From contig CM075101.1 of assembly GCA_037576195.1 (NCBI GenBank), forward strand, positions 31,062,001 to 31,126,000: DNA of 64,000 bases, given 5' to 3'. Below are positions 1 through 12,141 of this stretch, in pieces. The stretch's first letter is position 1. Every line of letters starts with the position of its first letter. This stretch comes from Phytoseiulus persimilis (taxonomy: Eukaryota > Arthropoda > Arachnida > Mesostigmata > Phytoseiidae). The position numbers and the translations under genes are program-made. Under the pieces are notes generated by a model that worked only from the letters and a program-made list of their open reading frames with translations, was not told the DNA's origin and searched no databases.

Positions 1-163
1 AGTGGAGAAAGGTCCCAATGGAAACTCCATCGAATCCGAGATTGTTGATGAAAATGGTTGGGAGCTGAATTCCCAAGAGAACGGGGATATTGGAACTTCC
101 CCCGGTAGTGCACTCGGTGGCATGGCGGTATCGTCTCCCGTGTTTTACAAGTTGCAACCATAG
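1..163 (+). CDS. 3' end of unknown protein-coding exon (partial)
   Basis: A reading frame starting at base 2 is open from the window edge for 53 codons and ends in TAG at 161-163. The predicted tail is acidic and rich in Asn, Gly and Ser, then ends with a short hydrophobic stretch. No family is recognisable. About 8% of random frames would stay open this long, so the call rests mainly on protein-like composition. The rest of the gene would lie to the left of the window. Confidence 0.3.
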   Translation, partial: VEKGPNGNSIESEIVDENGWELNSQENGDIGTSPGSALGGMAVSSPVFYKLQP

Positions 164-3100
164 TTTTCGGAGAGTATTCTTGTTACAGTACAAGGATGCT
201 CGTTCCGAACAAGACTCGAGCCACCGGAACAAGACCACGCCTATTCTGCACCCTGTTGACTAAAGGTTCACACCTGTTTCAGATCAGCGACGTGCATATC
301 GAATTCATTTAACGTTTTCGGGCAGAGTCCTTTTCGTTTATGAATCGCACTGTCTCCGAGAATGTCTCATCTTCCCTTTGTCAGCAAGTCTCCGAACCAC
401 CACCTTGGTTGCCCAACCTCAGCGCCGCCAGAGACGATGCGAGAAGCTGTCTCATTCATCTCAAAGCAGCACCATCGTTCTCGAAGGTTAGTAAGGTTCC
501 GGGGAATCAGGAAGGTAGAAATTAATATAGGCCCCGATGTGCTCGTGACCAGCTATGCGGTCTTCAGAACGATATTTATTAGTTGACCTCCGAGGGTTTT
601 CCCTGTGCCCTCGCGTGCATATCTCTCGGATTGCGGCGTCGCAATGTCGGATAATTTCCAAGAAGCGCCCCATGCTCGGCATGGCCTTGTTGATCTGGGC
701 CGTCATCAGGCTTCGTCCTCAATGGAAGCGATGAGAATCGTCTTTCGAAAACTATGAAAACGTCAACGGATCTCCGGACGCGAACCATGTCGGATTGTGC
801 TGGTTTCTGCAGCTTTCTCGAGAGGAAGCAGTCATGAGGCGGCGCCCGAACGGCTGGGTACTCAGCCGAGAGAAGACACGGAGAGGACGTCAACACGTTA
901 CCGGCCGGGGCGGCGGGGGGAAACGAGGGGAGAGGATGGAGGGTTCAATTTTTCCACCGGGACTAGGCGGTGTCAGCCGAGATTCGAGGTTGAACGACGC
1001 ATTCCCCTGAGAAATACGGATCGAGCGTTCTGCATTATTCCTACGTCTCCGCAGGCTTTCGTTTCCACCGGAGCGACCCGAACCCTCTGGCATTCCTCAT
1101 GGAGATCAGTCGCTGCCCAACGGGAATCCTAGGCTATGGAGAGCTAGAACGCTCTGAAACAGAGCGATACGTTGAGTAAAGAGTTCTCGACTGAAGATCG
1201 AGGAGGAGGAGGAGGGACGAAAAAGGATCGGACAGAAAGATCCCGGAGAGCCTGCTAGAGAGCCCGCGTTCCGCGCCGAGGAACAGGCGGAGCAATGATT
1301 CTCCCGAAAGCGGATTCACTTCCCAGAACTCATTCCGAGATTAAGCCCGACCTTGTGGGGTGCTTTCGGAGTCGTTTCTCATTGCGAAGAGTCACAAAAC
1401 ACGACAACCAAATTCTGCCCCCGGCCAGGGCGGTAAGGAGAGGATATGATAGTGACGCGGAACGAGAGCCGTCCGGCAGATGCCTTACGCTATAACAGTG
1501 AATCGAGTCTTCCGCCGCCCCATCAATGGCTCGTGAATCTCATCTGAGATCGTCAAATCACCTACGACCGGCTCAACCCTATTGGTCATGTTTCCTTACT
1601 CGTCACTTAGGGGAGAGAGTGCAACGGCATGGTGTCCAGCCTTGCGTTTTTTCGAGATCCTCGTAGAAACTGCCGCTGGAGCTCGATCGAGTGCGACAGG
1701 AGAAATAATCTGAAAACACGGAGCTGGACTACACGCGCGCGAGGTCAACGACAGAAACGACGACAACCGCATTGATCGTCGTGACGTCTGATCATCAGGA
1801 AACGTAGCACACCTCCTGCAGGTCTGAATCAGAGACGCCATTCGAGCCGATGGAGGTGCCGAGCTACTAAACAGACGACGGCAATATAAATATCAATGGC
1901 GGCCTCCTTATTCGATGTATTTTTACCATTTCTAAATTTACCTACTTCATTTATATTTAGCTGTCGCGCGACTAGGGCGTGCGGCCGGCTCGTTGCCCTG
2001 CCGAACTGACTGGTTCGCTTAGTTTGGCGATCGTTCCGCCCTCACACCGGAGAAGCGGTTCCGGCCGATTTCAGAATGTTCGACAGCTCCAACAATCGCG
2101 TTGTGCGGCTCTTCCCTGTAGAAAGAAACCTTGTCCCCACTCTGTGTCTCGTGAGTCATCGTCGATTGAGTTCCCTCGCTACCTCGCCCCTGGACCGTCT
2201 TCTCTTCCTTCTTCTGAGAATGGGCCCTCCCGTCAGAGTTCCATGATCGATTCGGTAGAATTTCGATTGCGAAATCCACGCGGCGCTCTGCGAAGTTCGG
2301 AACAAACTTGACTGAACCCAGATACTTTGCTCCTGGCCTTTGTTGAGATTCAGATCACAGACACCAGGAAACCTTCTCGGTTCGGGACCTCTCAGTAGGT
2401 AGGATTAATCGGTCACAGCAACAACAGGGACTGAACAGAGGGGCTGAATACGAGAAATGGACGCATCAACGACAGCGGCGATAAACCTCGACGGGAGCAA
2501 AAATATTGACTGATAACACGCCGACGCACTTCCTGAAGTGGTGAACGCAGGCGTGAGGAAAACGAGGACGAGCAGGAACTTCTGACGTCGGTATGCGAAT
2601 TCGTTCCTCGCTTGCCAATACTGTCGCAAACCTCGAGCGTTCAACGTGCGCAAGCGTGACTGCTCAATGAGATGATCCAGTCAGGTGGTTCCGATGTGTG
2701 ATGGCGTCTTCTGAGGACGGCGTTCATCTTAGTGGCGAGCACCGCGGGGCTGCTCAACAAACGTCAGCCGTAACCTGGCCATTGTGAATCACATCAAAAT
2801 ACAGGTGTTTTCCAGGCGATATGGGTACACGTTATGCGAGTCGTGACAGAATTGTAACATCGATGAGCCAATCGTCTTATGTCAGAGAAGGGAGGCAAAC
2901 TCTAGACGACGTGCCAATTACCGGGAGCTGATTGACTTTCCTCATAACAGTTTCGCATACGACACCGATGACGGATTCGGCGCCGGATAACGCTGCAAGC
3001 AGACGACGTCAGTCCCGGAACTGGTCGTATGCCAGCCAGGGAAACTCGTTCGAGAATCCAGGGAGCTGGCAGGAGCAACCAGTGTCTGTCTCATCATAAA

Positions 3101-5937
3101 CGTCTCGCAGAGCCATGCTGGAGGCATGAGTCGCCCCGGTTGCTATCGGAGCTCGATCCTAATCAGAACTCACCTCAAATCCAATCGAGCAGAGTTGGCA
3201 CTGTCCTGTCCCTGGGTACAGGGATCGTCAAGTCACTGAGACGTAACGAGAACAACTAGGAGAACAACGAGTACAAATGTGAACGGGACGATTATCGTAG
3301 AGTTTGTTCGAAAATATGCCGACGGATGCCGAAGACGGGCTCTGTCACCCAGTGGCAAGTCGACAATCACTTTGTGAGAGTTGGTCTCACACGCTGAATA
3401 GAGGATGCCACTGCTTATAGTGGTCGACACTGTTCCTGTCTGTTTGCCAGGCTGCCTGCTCGATTGCCTGCCTGCCTGCCTGCTTGCTAGCCAGCCAGCA
3501 AGGTAAGATAGCCAGCCACCGTGCTCACACACGGAGAGGTTTTCGCGCGCATGCGTCTCTCGTGAAGGCCACCAGGCCCCCTCCAGAGCGACCTCGAGTT
3601 TTGGCGCCCCCTAGCGAGGAGGCCGTCCTGGAGTACGGCCCGACTGAACACATCAACCGGACCTATGCTACCAAGGGCAGCCGCCGCCACCGATAGGGCA
3701 GAAGCGAAACCGAATGTCAACTCCAACCGGACAAACGTCTCCGCGGGTCTTCGGCTTGCCGCGGGATCAAAGTCTTTGTCGCAACGTAAAACCACCGGCG
3801 TTATCGCGTCGGAAAACTTCTGAGCGAGGATCAACGCCGAACCCATGGAAGAATCGGGTCATATAACAAACAATATCCCCTACCACAGGCTTTCCCTCTC
3901 CATTTTGACACCTGTAGCCCAGCGTACGTTAAACATCATATACCTTCCCCCAAACAGCCATCAGATCGAGCCAGGCGCCGACGCGAACCTAACTTGGTTT
4001 TCCCTCATCAAACATTGTAAAAAATACGTAACAGAACCTCAAACGTTCAAATTGAGTTGACACGGTCTTGCGTCTGAATGGGAAGTCAACAAACGAAGCC
4101 CTCTAGGGAAAAAACTATGCGCACCAAGCCTCGGCTACATTGACCTCAGTCTGGCGCGTATTGAGCTCAAATGTCTCTTTTCCGACTGAGATCATGCGCG
4201 ACACCATCCCCGTGATTCGATACAGTTTTCGCACATGTGGAGTCAAAATGTGTCTCTAAACCAGCAAACCCTCTGGAGAGGATTCTGCAGAATTCTTGGC
4301 TGAAGAGGAACGAAAGGGAAATGATTGCCGCGGAATCCCGCATGAAACGATCGTTCGTCTCGCACTCCCTCTCGGATGAGAGAATCATCAGATCGCAAAC
4401 ACGGGCACAACGAAATTGTCAGGGAGCGAACGTTGCAGATAATGAGACGAACAGACGGACATTATACCAGATAGCAAACCGGTTGTTGTTCCTCATCTTC
4501 CCGATGCTCCGAAGACCCTCCAGAATGCTCGTTATCTGCGAATTTCGTCATCTAACAACTTCGCGATGTTTGAGTTCTTCTGGTCAGTGCTCTAACAACA
4601 AGTGATACGAAGATCGTCAGATTCTGCCGCATAGCACGCTCGTAGGAGATTCCGGAGGAGCTTCTCGGCTCACTGATGACTACCGCTTCCGCCCAGTAGC
4701 GTACCGACCTTCGACGATGCCCGGGGCGGACCTCCGGTCTGATGCCCCGTGCGGGCTCCCGCGGAACTTCTATCTCAGATGATACAACAGCATGATACCA
4801 ATGTATTCCATATTCATGCGTATGGAGGTGATGAAGCCACAATACGCAATGAAGACCTCGGAATCTGATTATTCTTGTACTCATGAGACGACTACAATAT
4901 TGAGAGATCGTGGAAAAACCGTCGTTTGATGCGATCAGATCCGCAGGAGATCCACGATAACTTCTCTGGGAATCGCGCGACCAATCGAATGAGGAATTTG
5001 ATTGCGGAAGCTTCCATGCTCTGAACTATGAAACCACGAGAACTTGTTATGGCGTCCGTTGCTTCGAGTTTCTGAAACTCCCCGAAACGACCTCGAGCTT
5101 CCCCTTCTGGACTTACCAGGGGACCATTGAAGTTATTTGACAGCGCGGATGTCAGTCCGAACGCTCATTTCGTGAGTGATCAGACGGATTATCTCACAGA
5201 CTGTGTGAGCGCGTTTCTCCCACTGTCAGCGGCATCCTGATGCCACTGCAGCCTTGATGCCCGGGGCGGACCGCCCCACCCCCCGCCCGCACGGTACGCT
5301 CGTGGTTCAGCCTCCAGAACACACGTGAAGTTTGATACGGATAAGCAACAAAAAAGGAGTAGGCTCGAAGACATTGATTTGGACGCACGTTTGAATGGTT
5401 TCCCACGTGGTCAATTGGATGTTTATTTCCACCTCATTTATCCAAAATAGTTTTCCGTGAAGGCTTTGGAACGAATTTCGGAAGGAACTTTCAATTGCCT
5501 CGCGACCCGCAACGTGAGTGATATTTGATATTTTCTGTATTTTTTTTCCACAGAGAAAACTCTAGCATCAATTGCGGAGGAACAATGACACAGGCGAGCA
5601 CGCACACACATCAGAAGTTTTGTCTGAGATGATTGTTTTGAACCTCCAACACGCCGTTAGAGTTCGGCGTCGCAGATATTATACAAATACAAATAAAAAA
5701 TAAGATCGGAGGAACGAATGGCAGCGGAAATTACGGAAGTTGTGGACAGAATGTGTGTTTCAGTGTACGACGAAGGGGAGCAACCGATCGACGGATAGAC
5801 AAAGACCAACAGACGACGGAGAAGACCCATTCAGCTTCCTTAGTACCTTCGGAGCTCCTTCGAGGAGATCCAATTTTCTTTAATGTAGATGCTCAGATCC
5901 TGTCGAGATCGTCTGAAGTCGCCTGCTGCTCCGTGAT
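164..5937. other. Gene-poor interval
   Basis: I see no exon here with both a coding-like reading frame and consistent splice sites. Open frames of up to about 120 codons occur on both strands, as chance predicts at this base composition. Two things stand out: a GCCT-type microsatellite near 3463-3490, and a 17-bp GC-rich word present at 4716-4732 and again at 5256-5272. Confidence 0.5.
3463..3490. repeat. (GCCT)n microsatellite
   Basis: Four to five imperfect GCCT units run through here and degrade into GCTTGCTAG and CCAGCCAGC on the right. This is simple-sequence DNA with no gene attached. Confidence 0.6.
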
Positions 5938-7073
5938 TCAATCGGCGGCGGAGAAATGTTTGCCGAGGAGCTTGAGCATCCCAAACATGCGAACTCGTTT
6001 CTGGCCGAACACGTTCTGCAACTGTTCGTCGAGAATAGCGAATTGCCGGTTCTTTGGATCCAGAAGGTCTCTCTCCTTGACCACGGCGTACATTTTCTTC
6101 ACAACCTCGTTTCTAGCCATCAGTTCCTCTCCCATGACCGCGGAGAGTTCGGGGGACAGTTTGAGTTTCTTCAGATATCCGGTGGCTTTCGCTTTTCCGC
6201 CACCTCCACCGCCCCCTCCGCCTCCGGATTTGCGGGCCTTGGCACCCCCGTTTGAAGCCCTCTTTTTCTTTTTCTTACGATCATCCTCCTGCGAAGAATA
6301 GAGGAAAACTTTCAGACAGGCTCTGAAGCTCAGCCGAGCAACAGGAGAAATTTTGGTTGATCCCGATCCTTCAGGATTTTTCGAATGCGAAACTCGAGAG
6401 TGGAGACTCAATTGCGGCTCATGAATAGGCTGCCTGATGATCCTCTCGAGATCTGGAGACTCACCGAATCGTCATCATCGTCGCTGGGCTCTTCAGATTC
6501 TTCCTCGGAGTCATAGCCCTTGGAACGCTTTTTCTTTGGCGCGGCAGGTTTTCGCGCAGGCGGCTTCCGTGCCTTGGGCTTCTCTTCCTCGGAGTAGTTA
6601 TCTCCGGAGTCGTCCTCGGGAACGTCGTCATCGTCTTCGGAATCCTTCTTTTCGTCTCCTTCGAGTTCGGTCAGGACCTCCATGACGACTTTATCGATTT
6701 CGTTCTTGCGACTGCTGAAGTCACAATCGAATTTATCGTTGAGATGGGATCGCACCTTCTTTGAAGACGCCGACGACAGGTCAGCTCCTTTGAGGAACTC
6801 TGAAATGAAACGTTCGCAGTCAGTCGGAGCCTTGGCGAAAGTCGAACTTCAGATTACAGGAAACCCGGATGTGATACCCGATGTCTCGAACAGCCTCCTG
6901 CTTCCATGCCGACACGAAAAATGAGAGAGTTTGATTGGGCAGTATCATTAAAACGTGACTATTCGAACGGGTCGCTTCATCACGCTACTCCTCCGCTGCC
7001 TTCTCCAACAACGCTCATTGTCTTCGAATTCCTGGGCTTCCTCAATCAGACGAGTCCTGGTGCTCTGACTCAT
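5938..7073 (-). CDS. SWIB/MDM2-domain protein with N-terminal DEK_C domain (UAF30/spp27-like)
   Basis: Two exons are secure: 6465-6799 and 5938-6288 (stop TCA on plus at 5938-5940). The join is phase 0, with donor GTGAGT at 6459-6464 and acceptor TTCTTCGCAG. The first encodes a DEK_C-type domain (KGADLSSASSKKVRSHL, then DRK-like SRKNEIDKVVMEVL), followed by an acidic and Lys/Pro-rich linker. The second opens with a basic stretch and a poly-Gly run and ends with a SWIB fold (GYLKKLKLSPELSAVMG to the end). In the family, SWIB proteins act in chromatin remodelling or in Pol I upstream activation in the nucleus. The 5' exon must end in phase 1. A candidate is 7013-7073 with ATG at 7071-7073, but its donor (GTTGTT) is weak, so the start is unresolved. 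The two secure exons give about 228 codons. Confidence 0.85.
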
Positions 7074-7733
7074 GTTGCAAACCGTATCTTGGAGATCGCC
7101 TCTTCCTCTGTCGATGCCAATCGGATTTCGCGCGCCCGTTCTCCACGACACATGTTCTTATTACATCCAATCAGGCATTGTCGTTTCCGTCAACGTCAAC
7201 ATGAGCAGCCGACATGGGGCAGTCAGTCAACATTGTGAAAGACCCTGAATGCGAAGAGACCATAGTGCTTCCAAACGAGACAGAGGTGATCTGACGAGGC
7301 GCTCACTCCTCCCCGATTTATGCAATCAATGAATGAGTCCTCGGTTTCAAAAGTATAGCTCGAGTTCAGAATTTGCAACATCAGGAGAATTCGCAGAGCG
7401 AAGCGCTACCTCAAGACCCTGGAGATTGGAATGTCCTGGAGATTTGTCGCGAAATATACAAAAACCATCAAAGACCAGCGAGCAGCACCAGACCTGTCCC
7501 GCCGAATTCCACGCACTGGAAGCTTGCACATGATGACCTCGCTACAGAACGGCGCATCGCATTCAGAGTGGCCGGACAGGACAGAGCCTCTCCGACATAC
7601 CCTACGAAACCCTAGGGAATATGCCAGGTAGACTATCACCGATGAATATGTATTAGAGGTAAATTTCCCGAGCACTGCTTCGAATTATGTCTTCTGTGGC
7701 CACCCCAGTGTCGGCATCGGAAATATGGGAGAG

Positions 7734-7976
7734 TCACGTGGACACTGTTAGGCACAGAGGCTCAGGGCTTAGCCCCGACAGCATCTGTTGTGCAAGTGAG
7801 GAGTAGCGGTTGCTTGACCTGCTATAACCACCCGAATCATTGGCATCGTTGGCAGGGGGAGTGTGGAGGAAATCGAGAGGGTTTTCAGCGAGCATTCGTA
7901 TGTACAATTCATGTCCTCTAATAAGATCATCCGGTGCTACAAAATCGTTCTGTCCCGATAGAGCCTCTCGCACCAC
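7734..7976 (-). CDS. Unidentified coding exon candidate
   Basis: An open frame on the minus strand reads as an acidic, then Ser/Asn-rich protein tail (for example PDDLIRGHELYIRMLAENP) and ends in a stop at 7734. A possible acceptor GGGACAG precedes the coherent part near 7957, but it lacks a pyrimidine tract. No family is recognised. The sequence faces the plus-strand exons that begin at 8107 and could belong to a convergent gene. Confidence 0.25.
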   Translation of the reverse strand: MVREALSGQNDFVAPDDLIRGHELYIRMLAENPLDFLHTPPANDANDSGGYSRSSNRYSSLAQQMLSGLSPEPLCLTVST

Positions 7977-8106
7977 TCAAGCACTGATCCATTCGAAGGA
8001 AAGTTCATGAGTTTTTTTTCATTTCAACGGAGATTACGCGAGCCATTTGCGCAATACCAGCCGGAGAAAGACCGCAACTTCAACTGGGTACTGATTGATT
8101 TTTCAG

Positions 8107-8441
8107 TTGCTCAACCCGGATCAGAGCCAGTTTTTTGTCCTCTTCCCCGAGAACATGTATCCGCTCGGATTTCCATGCCTCTCGTTGAGCATTGAAGTAA
8201 GACAACGACTAGCTGACTCGACTTTGGTCCCGGCGTTCATTTTGCCCGCAGCGTAGCGCGGTGGATCGAGGTACAGTTAGTATGGACGGGAAGCACACAT
8301 CGCGGGGGCCATTCGAGAATATCATTCAAGTATGTATCGAAGTGGTATCGGAGAGTGTCGAAGACGATTCAGAAGCTCCTCAAAGTTCGACAACATGAGT
8401 GGAGGGATCGGCTATTACGCACTTCACGATGCAAACAGTGA
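8107..8441 (+). CDS. C-terminal exons of an unidentified gene
   Basis: Three exons fit in phase 0 throughout: 8107-8196, 8252-8329 and 8373-8441 (TGA). Acceptors are TTTTTCAG, TTTGCCCGCAG and ACGATTCAG, and donors are GTAAGA and GTATGT. The first exon encodes an aromatic, proline-containing stretch (SQFFVLFPENMYPLGFPCL) with GC-rich third positions. The introns are 55 and 43 bp. I do not recognise the family. Upstream exons were not found, because the frame before 8107 does not splice cleanly. The last exon is the least certain. Confidence 0.4.
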
Positions 8442-10980
8442 ATGATCGGTCGATGCTTGATGATCGTTCAAGTTTCCGACACGCTCGTGACAGGTTTCGC
8501 GACAACTCGACGCGACAATCAAAAGTTCACCTCAACTCGTGATAATGTTCTCACGGACTCGTTTGTTTTGACACATCGTCTTCTGGTCGAGGTAGACCAA
8601 CACTGACCAGGAAGTCGTCAACGAAGATCATGTTCGACTGACGTTTCGAGGCGAAAGGACGACCAACACTCGAGCTCTCCGGTTGGTTGAGAAGGAAAGT
8701 GGAACTCCGAGTTCGACGACCCTCAAAATGCGCTGATGCACGGAGACGGAATCTTCCGATTGCATCAGTGAAGCCGCACGACAAACGCCGGTTTGGAATT
8801 CTCATCTGTCGTTTTTCCTCGCGGGGAACTCATAAGAGCAAAACTGCTACCCTGTATAACGAAAGCCTGTTCGACGACAAATGGCGTGTGATTGGAAAGA
8901 TGCTCAAAAGAGTTTTACGGACAAGGATCCTCCCTACCACTGGAAACACCCCTTGTAGAGGGTCACAATGGCAAGTAAACGGAAGTGTACTCATTTCTTT
9001 GCAAGATTACCCCGCAGTACGGAGAGAACAGGGAGAGTTGAAAGCAGCGGCGGAAGCAGTAGAAATGGCGGCAAGACTGCGCCGGGAAAGCCAACATAGA
9101 TACGCAGCGGCGTGGATCACCTAACGGTCGTTTGTCTAGCTCCATTCGCTATCACCTTGGTTATTCATACTTTGTGGCGATGTATCGAGCGCCTGATCGT
9201 AAGGACGGCGGATCGGGAGCAACGATTTGTTGACTCGAGCAAGGGCAGCTCGAGCGAAAACCTCGAAATCATCAGTTCCCTCGTGCCACTATCAGAGCGG
9301 ATGTGAGAGCAAAAAGGTCTTCAGATCGCTTCCAGAGCCTTCTTTTAATCTTGAACTAGGAAAGGTCGCGGTGATGATGATGACAATGAATCATATCCAT
9401 CAAAAATGACTCCCGATCGGAAATCATCAACCCTCCAGACGTCCCGTTAAATGAAGCTTGGCTGACATGAGGAGTCTCCTGAGTAATTTACCGCGGAAAG
9501 ACAGCGCGCCTCTCTTACGAAGTCACCGACGCCTGGCTGCGGCCGCCCGCAATCAAGTTTAGGAAGGGAGAGCCGAATGATGTTTAGACGCCGTCCCTCC
9601 GTTTGTCAGACTCTTCGGACGCAGCCGTTCGACGCAGCGATTCCGAGGGGGGAGAGGGTGAGAGAAATGAATTTCAAATTGACAATGGCTCCAGACTACA
9701 GGGGTCCAATGGAACGATCTCGATAAGGTTCACGCCGAGATCAATAGTCTAGAGCGACGTTAGGCTCAAACCAACGCACTCAAACGAGGGTTCAGAAAGC
9801 GTTCACTTTCTTGCGATTAGGAAGTCTCAGCCATTCAAGACAGTGATCGATTTTCGAAAACTCGACGCACTATCAGTTCGATGCAAATTCTGAGAGCACC
9901 GAACGTTGACATAATCGAAGAATGTGGAACTTGTATCCACGCCATTGCCAGAACGGACACCCCCGGCTATTGAGCCCGGTGACTGCTGACGGAAGTACGT
10001 TTCATTTGGGCTGCTCCAGGCTCCATTGAGTTGACGGTTGTCATCGCAGTAATTACCAACTTTAAAAGCCAGACGATAATGGTCAAATAATGCGCAAACC
10101 TTTGATTTCCTCGCGGAGGGTCTCGATCGCGGTGTCAGCCATGTTGTTTGCAGTAGCAAGCCGCCGTTCTCCGCTGTTTTGTGTTGCCGCTCACAGACGA
10201 GCGAAACAAACCGAACCACAGCCGCTGCTACCGCCGCCGCCCACTTAGCAGACGACACGTAGCCAATCCCTAGCGCGGGCAGGGTGGTAGAAGAGCCGGG
10301 TTCAGTCTATGAGAAGCTCGGAAGAGTTCGATCATATTGAGCATTCCATGCTGCTTCCAATGCAGACACACCAAGAGCTGTTTAACGGGTGTTTCAGAGG
10401 CACAATACGATTCGATGAGTGGAAGATCGGGAGTGTCACTCGAGGCGACCTGCGGATCGTCGCGTCGAGGAGGGTAGTTATTCGGCAATATTGGCCTCCG
10501 GTCGGGGATTCGAATGAAATCTGATAGGTTGGGCTCTCCATCGAGAAAGAAACCTTCATGTCCAGTCGGCGGGCTCCAAGCCGCCTCGGTTTTTTTCCGA
10601 TCGAGATTCGGAAACTTGAAATCCTCATATCTCTGTTTTACGGAAGAGCTCAGAGCTCAAAGGCTGTGTTTTGGAAAGCTCGCGTATCCAGCTTTCTGAT
10701 ACATACTTCAGCCTCTTTCTCCACTGAGTTTGAAGTCCTCAGAAACGACCAACTTGAGTGAATGTTTCTTACCCACTTTCCTGAAGATGGCCACGTTCTG
10801 TTGTAGTTTGTGCTATATTATGCCCCCTTTAGCGCGAACACAATGCGGTAGATAGATCGTAATAATGTTCGAGTGGTCAAGTTTGAAAAACTGTAGTAGG
10901 TCACCCGAATTCATAGAATTCCATGCGAAAACTCAACAAAATTTGATGGTGACAGGCCCCGAGTCAGAGAAAATCATGTT
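8442..10980. other. Gene-poor interval
   Basis: Open frames up to 145 codons are present on both strands, but none is framed by splice sites or resembles a known family. I see no RNA gene and no repeat of note. Confidence 0.45.
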
Positions 10981-11113
10981 CTGAGCCGTGAAGCACACCG
11001 AAACACCCGCTCAGACCCCAAAAAGTATGGTCAGATCGATCTCGGAATCACCCACCCCAACCCCAAGAAGTATGGTCAGATAGATCCCTGAATCACCCGC
11101 TCAAACCCCCAGA
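10981..11113. repeat. Decayed outlying units of the 45-bp minisatellite
   Basis: The core words TATGGTCAGAT and GAATCACCC recur at 45-bp spacing here (GGTCAG at 11029 and 11074). This is the same unit and spacing as the main array that starts near 12142. About three degraded units are visible, so the array was once larger or has seeded a second locus. Confidence 0.75.
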
Positions 11114-12141
11114 CTCTGTATCGTCTACAGGTTCGATCTGACCATAACTTTCTAGGTCTAAAGCGGGAGTTCCAAGACCGATCCTGAGCTTGGGTGAACC
11201 TTTCCGCTCCACTGGTTGTGTGCGTAAACGCTTGAAAAAGGATGGTTGCCCGGGGCCTGTGACCATCGGATATCATGGAGTTTGCGATTGAAAATCGACG
11301 AATTGGGGTTGGCCAGCGACAGTTTTCCTTAAGGCTCCACTCGGTACGCTATCGAAGTCTCGAGTTGGATTGGCTACTCTGGCTCCAGACACACGGCCTC
11401 AGCGGCATGGGAACATACTGCATCTCGAGGATCCAAGGCTCACCAATCTGCACTTGAAAAGCGATTTGACCAGCTGAAGCCACTGCAGTGCTTTCCGAAC
11501 AACCCGATCATCCTGCTCGTCGGGTTTCTCGGTGAGTTACGAACACGTCTCTGATTCATTGACATTATCCACGATTCAGAGAAGGTCATAATGTGGCAGA
11601 GCGGATGCTTTACTGGATAGGGGGCGGTTCGGACTTATGTATCCACTGGAGCAGGAAAAGAACTAAGGATTGGAATAAAATCAGAGGAAAAGGTCACGTG
11701 AGGATCGAATGCTGGGTTAACCAGACTTCTGATCAGGGAATATACCGGAATCAGGCCTCGATCAACAGCTGAGTGAGGTGATTCCGAGCAGCTCTGTCCT
11801 AGGCTCAAGCGCTGCGGCAATCGAGCCGGAGTCCTTTCGAGGTGCCACATGGATTCCGATACTCATGGTCCAAACGCAGGCAGAGTGAAAGAATCCGGGT
11901 AAACTCCCCCGAATCGTTGAGCCTATCATGGATGGATGGATGTATATTTATTGATCACTAGCCGGCCTTCGGCCGACTACGCTGGCCGGCCCGTCCCTTG
12001 CTTCGGGAGTCTACTGCTGACAGACACACATTGCCTTACATGTAAGGTCATGAGACCTTCGGTAGTGGCCACCGATTCTCGAAAGGATTCCGACCTGGAA
12101 TCGAGGCACTTTCCTCTCTCTTCACTTGGTCAGCATCATGG
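11114..12141. other. Spacer between the two minisatellite blocks
   Basis: About 1 kb with no supported gene. The ORFs are short and not flanked by splice sites. A short GATG direct repeat (ATGGATGGATGGATG) lies near 11928-11942. Confidence 0.4.

Noticed and set aside
6841..6920. WKQEAVRDI frame as first exon of the SWIB gene
   Set aside because: It looks like a DEK_C start, but no GT donor there gives the phase 1 needed by the next exon; the phase-1 options yield a stop or a different frame.
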